This document shows positions 4,595 through 8,787 of a stretch of DNA of 8,787 bases, one piece after another (within the stretch, counting starts at the first letter, position 1; each line of letters opens with the position of its first letter). The position numbers and the translations under genes were made by a program. The DNA is taken from positions 1 to 8,787 of the forward strand of contig DAOWJK010000005.1 in NCBI GenBank assembly GCA_030640395.1. Direction: 5' to 3'. The notes under the pieces were generated by a model. That model did no database searches, was not told the origin of the DNA, and was given only the letters and a program-made list of their open reading frames with translations. This DNA comes from Nanobdellota archaeon. Its GTDB lineage: Archaea; Nanobdellota; Nanobdellia; Pacearchaeales; GW2011-AR1.

Positions 4595-4986
4595 TAATTT
4601 TTTGGAAATTTAAATCCATATTTAATTATGTTTTTTTTAATTTCATCAAGTTCTTCAGGGAATCCCCACAACCCGTTTATTCTTTCATCATATAGTTGTC
4701 TAGCTTCGGGATCTTTTTGAAAAGATTCCCCGCAAACACTTGTACCAAGAATAAGCATATTGGGATTTTTGTCTTTCAAAAATTCACTTAATGAGTCATA
4801 ACCATTAACAGATAAATCATCAGATGCATCAATTAGTGCTACATTATAATCTTGAGGATTTTTCTTAGACGCTAATTTGGCAGATGAATTAAAATTCATT
4901 AATTTAGCTAATCCTCCTTCATTAAAAAAGAATGCAAAATCTTCGCAATGTTCATTCACAAATAATATTTTCGGTTCTTTACTCAT
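4594..4986 (-). CDS. Orphan inserted between uL22 and uS3; receiver-like fold suspected (130 aa)
   Basis: The 130-residue acidic protein is not a ribosomal protein. Its layout resembles a CheY-like receiver: strand KILFVNEH (6-13) followed by acidic E-D, strand YNVALIDAS with an Asp at 53 where receivers carry the phospho-accepting Asp, helix GYDSLSEFLKDKNP, then strand NMLILGTSV with Thr82 in the usual Thr/Ser position. The end, ELDEIKKNIIKYGFKFPKN, could be the last helix. No clear conserved Lys is visible, and the first acidic pair is displaced, so it may be a degenerate, non-phosphorylated receiver or another Rossmann-like domain. No DNA-binding output domain exists. Its start overlaps the L22 stop as ATGA; archaeal L22 and S3 are normally adjacent. 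Confidence 0.75.
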   Translation of the reverse strand: MSKEPKILFVNEHCEDFAFFFNEGGLAKLMNFNSSAKLASKKNPQDYNVALIDASDDLSVNGYDSLSEFLKDKNPNMLILGTSVCGESFQKDPEARQLYDERINGLWGFPEELDEIKKNIIKYGFKFPKN

Positions 4987-5684
4987 TTTTTCTTCTCAAC
5001 ACATTTAATTTTAACATGAGTTCTTTTCTTTTTTGTTTTGCCAAATCTTCCATAAGGTCTCTGAGCAAGATTTGCAATTGCTTCAACAATCACTGGTTCA
5101 TCCAGTTCATTCACAATAGCATTTGCTTCAAGATTCTTCAGCAATTTAATAAAATGCCCAACAGCTTTTTGCGGATATCTCCCAGACATCATGGCTCCTT
5201 TTCTGTGGGGAATCTCGCCCTTCATTGGAACTGCTTTTTTCTGAACAAGGACATCCTCCAAAATTTCTATTGCCTTTTCAATTTTCTTATTTTTAATAAA
5301 CCTGCAAATCGCAACTGAATGCTTCGCAGATATCGGCAGACTCTTGGCATTAACAACTGCATAATCTCTTTTCACTTTTGGCTTTGTTTTAACTGGTTTC
5401 TTTGGCTCTGGTTTTTTATCCTCTTTTTTTACTTCGTCTTTTTTCTCTTGTTCGACATTCTCAGCGGGCGAGGTAGAAGTTTTATTTTTGTCATCAGTTT
5501 TTATTTCTGGTTTCTTTTCTGCAATAACTTTTGATTTATCAACTGGAACTTTTGGAACTGGTTGCTTTTTGCCCCCGCTTATTCCATCCTGCATATCAGG
5601 GGGTACACCTTTAGGTGTAAAGTTTTCAACTATTCCTGATTTTTTCTTTTCTGCAATTGTTGTTGGTTTTTCTGTGTTTGCCAT
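4983..5684 (-). CDS. rpl22: Ribosomal protein uL22 (L22) with long N-terminal extension
   Basis: L22 lines the nascent-peptide tunnel. The core occupies about residues 107-233: DYAVVNAKSLPISAKHSVAI, then CRFIKNKKIEKAIEILEDVL, the tunnel-side segment KKAVPMKGEIPHRKGAMMSG, and the conserved end GRFGKTKKKRTHVKIK. Before it lies an unusual extension of some 106 residues rich in Lys, Pro, Glu, Asp and Thr, likely disordered. Most archaeal L22 proteins lack such a long leader, so this protein (233 residues) is much longer than the core needs. The start at 5684 is one base after the upstream orphan's TAA (TAAAATG). Internal Met31 has no better context, and the frame stays open and typical in codon use, so the long form is preferred. 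Confidence 0.93.
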   Translation of the reverse strand: MANTEKPTTIAEKKKSGIVENFTPKGVPPDMQDGISGGKKQPVPKVPVDKSKVIAEKKPEIKTDDKNKTSTSPAENVEQEKKDEVKKEDKKPEPKKPVKTKPKVKRDYAVVNAKSLPISAKHSVAICRFIKNKKIEKAIEILEDVLVQKKAVPMKGEIPHRKGAMMSGRYPQKAVGHFIKLLKNLEANAIVNELDEPVIVEAIANLAQRPYGRFGKTKKKRTHVKIKCVEKKK

Positions 5685-5685
5685 T

Positions 5686-6045
5686 TTAATCTACAAATTT
5701 AACCTCTCGTGTTTTCATTATTTGTTCTAGTAAGGAATTATATTTTGGATTTTTAGGAAAGATATAGTTTAATTCAAATTCTTCAGGATTTATTAAATAT
5801 TTTTCAGGATTTATTAAAATTCTTCCATCTTCTGAGAATTCAATTATGTTTTCTCCAAAAGTATCTATCTTTGTTTCTTTTGTTATTCTTTGATAATCTC
5901 CGTTTAATCTAATAAATCCATTTCCTTCGAAAGGGAAATTTTGAGTATACATTACTTCAGTAGACATGCATCCACCACTTATCTTGTACCATTGATTATT
6001 AATTAAATCTTCTTTTCTAAATGCTTTATGTATTTCTATTGCCAT
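5686..6045 (-). CDS. Orphan protein inserted between uS19 and uL22 (119 aa)
   Basis: Unrecognised 119-residue protein. The sequence reads MAIEIHKAFRKEDLINNQWY, then a region rich in strands and turns (NFPFEGNGFIRLNGDYQRIT, TKIDTFGENIIEFSEDGRIL), then INPEKYLINPEEFELNYIFP and a short helix before KFVD. A 21-base period direct repeat makes the doubled INPE-x-x-x motif. A longer frame opens at 6150 but would overlap S19 by over 100 bases in another frame, so the ATG at 6045, one base after the S19 stop, is chosen. The gene is flanked on both sides by the 11-base string TAAAATGGCAA. No membrane, signal or metal motif. The usual archaeal order is S19-L22, so this is an insert of unknown role. Confidence 0.78.
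   Translation of the reverse strand: MAIEIHKAFRKEDLINNQWYKISGGCMSTEVMYTQNFPFEGNGFIRLNGDYQRITKETKIDTFGENIIEFSEDGRILINPEKYLINPEEFELNYIFPKNPKYNSLLEQIMKTREVKFVD
5782..5818. repeat. 21-base-period tandem duplication inside the uS19-uL22 orphan
   Basis: The 16-base string TTCAGGATTTATTAAA occurs at 5782-5797 and again at 5803-5818 on the plus strand, a 21-base period that keeps the reading frame and doubles a seven-residue unit (INPEKYL, INPEEFE). Confidence 0.85.
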
Positions 6046-6046
6046 T

Positions 6047-6442
6047 TTATTTTTTCGCTTTGTGTTTAGTTCCTTTAGTTGCACCCACTCCTGCTTTAGA
6101 GTGTTTAATTCTTGCCCGTGTCGGAGCAAACTCTCCAAAAAAATGCCCAAGCATTTCTTTAATCACTTCCACAGGAATAAATTTATTTCCGTTGTAAATA
6201 AAAATTTTCCAGCCAACCATCTCAGGCACAACAACCAGACTTCTCTGGTGCGTCCTTACAGCCTTGTTTTTCGCTAATTTTTCTTTAGACCTGTTGATAA
6301 AATCCTCAATCTCCTGAAAATTTCTAAGCACAGTTCTTCTCTGCCTTGAATTCAAAAACTTCGCAAACTCCCTGACATCCAGAGTTTTCAACTCGTCAAT
6401 TGTTTTTCCCTTGAATGTAAATTCTTTTTTCTTAAATTCCAT
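6047..6442 (-). CDS. rps19: Ribosomal protein uS19 (S19)
   Basis: Small-subunit head protein that contacts S13 and the A-site finger, 131 residues in the archaeal/eukaryotic (S15) form. The N-terminal part has FTFKGKTIDELKTLDVREFA and LNSRQRRTVLRN. The conserved core SLVVVPEMVGWKIFIYNGNK leads into the signature FIPVEVIKEMLGHFFGEFAP, then the basic tail TRARIKHSKAGVGATKGTKH. The start at 6442 is one base after the stop of the preceding orphan (TAAAATG), with no visible Shine-Dalgarno, implying coupled initiation. L2-S19 is normally an uninterrupted pair. Confidence 0.97.
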   Translation of the reverse strand: MEFKKKEFTFKGKTIDELKTLDVREFAKFLNSRQRRTVLRNFQEIEDFINRSKEKLAKNKAVRTHQRSLVVVPEMVGWKIFIYNGNKFIPVEVIKEMLGHFFGEFAPTRARIKHSKAGVGATKGTKHKAKK

Positions 6443-6443
6443 T

Positions 6444-6743
6444 TTAATTTATTTGATATATATTCCCATATTTTTTTGAAAATTCATTTGTTTTAGTATT
6501 ATCTAAAGCAATTGTCCACCAATCTCTTTCTTTTTCGAATGTAAAAATTAAACTTCCTGTGCCTTCACTTATTTCTTCTATCTTTGATACTTGTGCGATT
6601 TTATTAAACACTTTTGGGCTTCTAGTATTTATTAAATATTTATGCCCCCAAACTACAATTTCTTCTGTGTTTACTCCTTGCTCTTGTAAGTAATTATTAA
6701 TTTCCTTTTCTCTTGTTAAGTTATCCATTAATATTGCTGTCAT
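6444..6743 (-). CDS. Orphan protein inserted between uL2 and uS19 (99 aa)
   Basis: Unrecognised 99-residue protein, acidic overall. It begins MTAILMDNLTREKEINNYLQ, suggesting an N-terminal helix, then EEIVVWGHKYLINTRSPKVF, a repeated helix/strand region KIAQVSKIEEISEGTGSLIF, and DWWTIALDNTKTNEFSKKYG near the end. The pattern could be a small alpha/beta fold. The ATG at 6743 is one base after the L2 stop (TAAAATG); Met6 at 6728 is an alternative. The same TAAAATG joins its end to S19. Codons are strikingly AT-rich: 16 G/C of 60 bases at 6481-6540 against 28 of 60 in L2 at 6781-6840. Function unknown. Confidence 0.77.
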   Translation of the reverse strand: MTAILMDNLTREKEINNYLQEQGVNTEEIVVWGHKYLINTRSPKVFNKIAQVSKIEEISEGTGSLIFTFEKERDWWTIALDNTKTNEFSKKYGNIYQIN

Positions 6744-6744
6744 T

Positions 6745-7458
6745 TTATTTTTTCTTCCCAGTTCTTCTCGGTCTCAACAACCCAACCTTTCTTCCTGGAG
6801 GTGCATTTCTCTTTGCAACCTTGCTCTTTGGATTCTTTCCCCTTCCTGAACCAAACGGATGGTCAATTGCATTCATCTTTACTGCAGATGTCCTCGGCCA
6901 TAATTTACTTTTTGATTTTTTAATATAATGCTGTTTTCCTGCTTTCAAAATTGGTTTGTCAAGTCTGCCAGCTCCTGCAATAACCCCAATAGTTGCCCTG
7001 CAATTTTTATGAAACTTTTTTTCCTTTTTTGAAGGCATCAAGACAAAAACCGCCTCCCCTGCAAACTTGCTCACTACTGCTGAATTCCCCGCACTCTTGA
7101 TAAAAATTCCTCCGTCTCCAGGTCGCGACTCAATATTATAAATCTGCGTCTTCACCGGAATATCCCTCAATCTCAAAATATTTCCATTTTCAATTTTTTT
7201 GCTTGTGCCCTTGAGGGTATCAAAACTTATTTTCTGTCCCTCAACCATATTCTTAAATGCAGGCATATAAAAACTTCCACTCGCACAACTCACTTTTGCC
7301 AACGGAGCACTATGTGCCGCAGAGTTAAACAACTTTGTAACCTTGCCTTCCCCTGAAAGCATCTTCGGATATTTTAACTTAAACCTAAAAGCCTTCTTGC
7401 TGACTTTGTAAGTATTAGTTCCCCTGCCCCGTCGCTGTGAAATTATTCGTTTTCCCAT
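6745..7458 (-). CDS. rpl2: Ribosomal protein uL2 (L2)
   Basis: Core large-subunit protein at the peptidyl-transferase centre, 237 residues. The N-terminus MGKRIISQRRGRGTNTYKVS is archaeal type. The body has SRPGDGGIFIKSAGNSAVVS and the C-terminal domain carries the family signature WPRTSAVKMNAIDHPFGSGR with the conserved His at 200, followed by a basic tail ending in RRTGKKK. The ATG at 7458 shares one base with the stop of a 16-codon mini-ORF (TAATG). AAGG within AGGAAGG (7469-7475) about ten bases upstream is its ribosome-binding site. The next gene, an orphan, starts one base after its TAA. Confidence 0.97.
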   Translation of the reverse strand: MGKRIISQRRGRGTNTYKVSKKAFRFKLKYPKMLSGEGKVTKLFNSAAHSAPLAKVSCASGSFYMPAFKNMVEGQKISFDTLKGTSKKIENGNILRLRDIPVKTQIYNIESRPGDGGIFIKSAGNSAVVSKFAGEAVFVLMPSKKEKKFHKNCRATIGVIAGAGRLDKPILKAGKQHYIKKSKSKLWPRTSAVKMNAIDHPFGSGRGKNPKSKVAKRNAPPGRKVGLLRPRRTGKKK

Positions 7459-7508
7459 TATGCAAAAACCTTCCTAAATTTTGTATCTTGAAAATTTTTA
7501 ATTTTCAT
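7458..7508 (-). CDS. Bridging mini-ORF between uL23 and uL2 (16 aa)
   Basis: A 16-codon frame, MKIKNFQDTKFRKVFA, starts one base after the L23 stop and ends in a TAA that shares its last base with the L2 ATG (TAATG). The last codons overlap the L2 ribosome-binding site (AGGAAGG). The 5' end forms a perfect 8-base inverted repeat, TGAAAATT/AATTTTCA, around three bases (7489-7507) that includes part of the ATG. The peptide is only loosely like the S3/L29/L14 mini-ORFs (MK start, basic, aromatic end), so common descent is unproven. Confidence 0.45.
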   Translation of the reverse strand: MKIKNFQDTKFRKVFA

Positions 7509-7509
7509 C

Positions 7510-7746
7510 TTACATCAACCCCAACTTCGTAGCCAAATCAATAGCCAGAAATTTTTTATTTAATTTAACATAAACATATTTTTTATTATCCCTAATCAAA
7601 GTCCGAATCTTATCAACTTTCACTTCAAACATTTCCTCAATTTCCTTTTTGATTTCCTGTTTTGTTTTGTTCTTCTCAGTTTCAAAAGTCAAAACATTCT
7701 GCGCTTCAATCATCATTACTGCTTTTTCAGTTACTATTGGTTTCAT
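7510..7746 (-). CDS. rpl23: Ribosomal protein uL23 (L23)
   Basis: Tunnel-exit protein and docking site for SRP and nascent-chain factors; 78 residues, normal for archaea, without the long loop of eukaryotic forms. MKPIVTEKAVMMIEAQNVLT is the conserved opening (P-x-x-T-E-K), followed by TFETEKNKTKQEIKKEIEEM, FEVKVDKIRTLI and the C-terminal YVYVKLNKKFLAIDLATKLG. The start overlaps the exonuclease stop as ATGA. AAGGAG at 7755-7760, eight bases before the ATG, is a strong ribosome-binding site encoded within the exonuclease residues K-E-L, so the inserted gene supplies L23's initiation signal. Confidence 0.95.
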   Translation of the reverse strand: MKPIVTEKAVMMIEAQNVLTFETEKNKTKQEIKKEIEEMFEVKVDKIRTLIRDNKKYVYVKLNKKFLAIDLATKLGLM

Positions 7747-8366
7747 TTTCTCAACTCCTTAGGTATTTCAAATTTAGAATATTCTGGAAAAAGATTTTTC
7801 CCATAAATCAATCTTGAAAAACATTCTGCTGTAAGTTTAGCATCTTCAAGTGCGTTATGTGTTGTTCTATTGTCTTCTAATCCACAAAATTTTAAAATAT
7901 TTGTTAAATCCATTCCACTATAATCTTCATTTTTTCTTATCATAAATTTTCCATACAAATCATGATATTTTATTTGAGATATATTGTGTAAGTCAAAACT
8001 CCTAAAATGAAAAGGTATTTTTAACTCATATTCCCTCGCTTTAATTTCTAAAAATCCAACATCAAATTGAGGATTTTGACACAAGAGATTTTTCATTTTC
8101 CTTTCTTCAAGCCATCTGAAAAACTTTTCCAATAATTCTTTTTGTGATTGTTTATTTTTGTCTCTTAATTCTTCTTCTGTTTTCCCAACAATTTCGTAAA
8201 GTGTTTTGTTTCCTGCTATTGAGACTATGTCTTCGTCATCTAATTTACACTCATCAAAAAATTCTTCCATTGTGTTTAAATCAACTGCTCCAATCTGCCA
8301 AATCCCACATCTTACTTTATCAATTCCACTTGTTTCAATATCTAAAACTATTGGATTTAAAATCAT
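7743..8366 (-). CDS. DEDDh-type 3'-5' exonuclease inserted between uL4 and uL23
   Basis: DnaQ-like exonuclease of 207 residues with all five family residues: Exo I VLDIETSG (D9, E11), Exo II QNPQFDVGFLEIK (D102) and Exo III HNALEDAKLTAE (H170 and D175, the H-x4-D spacing of the DEDDh class). It should remove nucleotides from 3' ends by a two-metal mechanism; whether DNA or RNA is the substrate cannot be told. It resembles RNase T, exonuclease X or proofreading epsilon-type domains and has no polymerase or helicase fusion. The ATG overlaps the L4 stop as ATGA with AGGAG ten bases before it, and its stop overlaps L23. L4-L23 is one of the most constant gene pairs known, so the location is striking; a role in rRNA or mRNA trimming is only inference. 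Confidence 0.92.
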   Translation of the reverse strand: MILNPIVLDIETSGIDKVRCGIWQIGAVDLNTMEEFFDECKLDDEDIVSIAGNKTLYEIVGKTEEELRDKNKQSQKELLEKFFRWLEERKMKNLLCQNPQFDVGFLEIKAREYELKIPFHFRSFDLHNISQIKYHDLYGKFMIRKNEDYSGMDLTNILKFCGLEDNRTTHNALEDAKLTAECFSRLIYGKNLFPEYSKFEIPKELRK

Positions 8367-8787
8367 TTTAATTTTTCTCCTATTTCTTTAATTGCACCTT
8401 CAGTATAAATCGTCAATCTTCCTACTCCTCCCCTTGCTAAATCAGTAACTCCCAAAGATTTAACATCAACAACTTCAAAAGCATTTGTCTTCAAATTCTC
8501 GTCTTCCCCGACAACTAAAAGCAATCCTGCATTTGATTTGTATTTTCTTCCCCTTAATTTTCCTTTCCCTGCTCTGACTGATTTTTTCTGCAAAGCCAGC
8601 TCAAACAAATCTTTTCCTAAAATTTTCTTCAGACTTGAAATCAATTCTTTAGTTTTCAAAGAAACCAATTTTGCTTCAACAACCAATGGTAGATTTTCAA
8701 CTTTTTTATTTTTCAAACTAGCATATCTGTTTGCAATTTCCTTTCCATTTGCAGTAGCGCTAATCGCAGACATCAGTGCAATTTTTA
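8363..8787 (-). CDS. rpl4: Ribosomal protein uL4 (L4), C-terminal part, cut by window edge
   Basis: The last 140 or so residues of L4, which contacts the peptide tunnel and 23S rRNA. The frame is open to base 8787 and its first visible codons give KIALMSAISATANGKEIANR, matching the conserved A-x-x-S-A-I-A-A-T-A of archaeal L4, so the Met at 8773 is internal and not the start. Further landmarks are NLPLVVEAKLVSLKTKELIS, KKSVRAGKGKLRGRKYKSNA (the R-x-G-K-G-x-x-R-G-R motif) and VTDLARGGVGRLTIYTEGAI at the C-terminus. The N-terminal half, with the tunnel loop, lies outside the window. The stop overlaps the exonuclease ATG. Confidence 0.95.
   Translation of the reverse strand, partial: KIALMSAISATANGKEIANRYASLKNKKVENLPLVVEAKLVSLKTKELISSLKKILGKDLFELALQKKSVRAGKGKLRGRKYKSNAGLLLVVGEDENLKTNAFEVVDVKSLGVTDLARGGVGRLTIYTEGAIKEIGEKLK

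Noticed and set aside
6046..6150. Upstream start for the S19-L22 orphan at 6150 (35 more residues)
   Set aside because: The extra stretch is the S19 C-terminal coding region read in another frame; the ATG at 6045 follows the S19 stop by one base.
1..8787. CRISPR, tRNA, rRNA, transposase or attachment site
   Set aside because: No regularly spaced repeats, cloverleaf, rRNA-like sequence or transposase frame could be found; the 38-base repeat occurs only twice exactly and is a leader element.

Overview
The window is one strand of the large archaeal ribosomal-protein cluster (S10/spc type). Everything coding lies on the minus strand, so it is read from the high-coordinate end downward: uL4 (start lost at the window edge), a DEDDh exonuclease, uL23, uL2, an orphan ORF, uS19, an orphan, uL22, an orphan, uS3, uL29, the initiation factor eIF1/SUI1, uS17, an orphan, uL14, an orphan, uL24, an orphan, eS4 and uL5 (end lost). 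The eukaryote-type eS4, the Zn-ribbon SUI1 and the order L29-SUI1-S17-L14-L24-S4e-L5 identify an archaeon. AT-rich DNA, small proteins, Lys-rich low-complexity tails and the absence of rnp1 between sui1 and rps17 suggest a reduced-genome DPANN lineage (Woesearchaeota/Pacearchaeota-like); that placement is inference.

The ribosomal genes are in the normal order, but seven of the junctions carry one extra non-ribosomal ORF each: a nuclease after L4, and orphans of 78-130 residues after L2, S19, L22, S17, L14 and L24. These inserts look more AT-rich than their neighbours. Each is fitted without slack: its stop and start overlap as ATGA or are one base apart as TAAAATG, and the junction is nearly the same on both sides of a given insert. 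The result looks like cassettes dropped exactly between stop and start codons.

A second layer fills most remaining gaps. Five junctions that would otherwise be 43-89 base intergenic leaders (L23-L2, orphan-S3, S3-L29, orphan-L14, S4e-L5) are spanned by mini-ORFs of 16-29 codons beginning ATG-AAA. Most overlap or abut the gene on each side, and two have a strong Shine-Dalgarno of their own. Three of them (before S3, L29 and L14) are related: the S3 and L14 leaders share 38 identical bases, and all three end in an RGGTTATTTT block that is also the next gene's ribosome-binding site. In the S3 and L14 leaders an inverted repeat would place the Shine-Dalgarno in a loop and the start codon in the stem. 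A decayed fourth copy may lie in the only unbridged gap (SUI1-S17), where other archaea keep rnp1.

Taken together the window looks like one almost continuously translated polycistron, in which ribosomes could pass from gene to gene by stop-start coupling while extra genes ride at ribosomal-protein expression level. No promoter, terminator, tRNA, rRNA, CRISPR or transposase was found. No gene-free stretch exceeds 100 bases.
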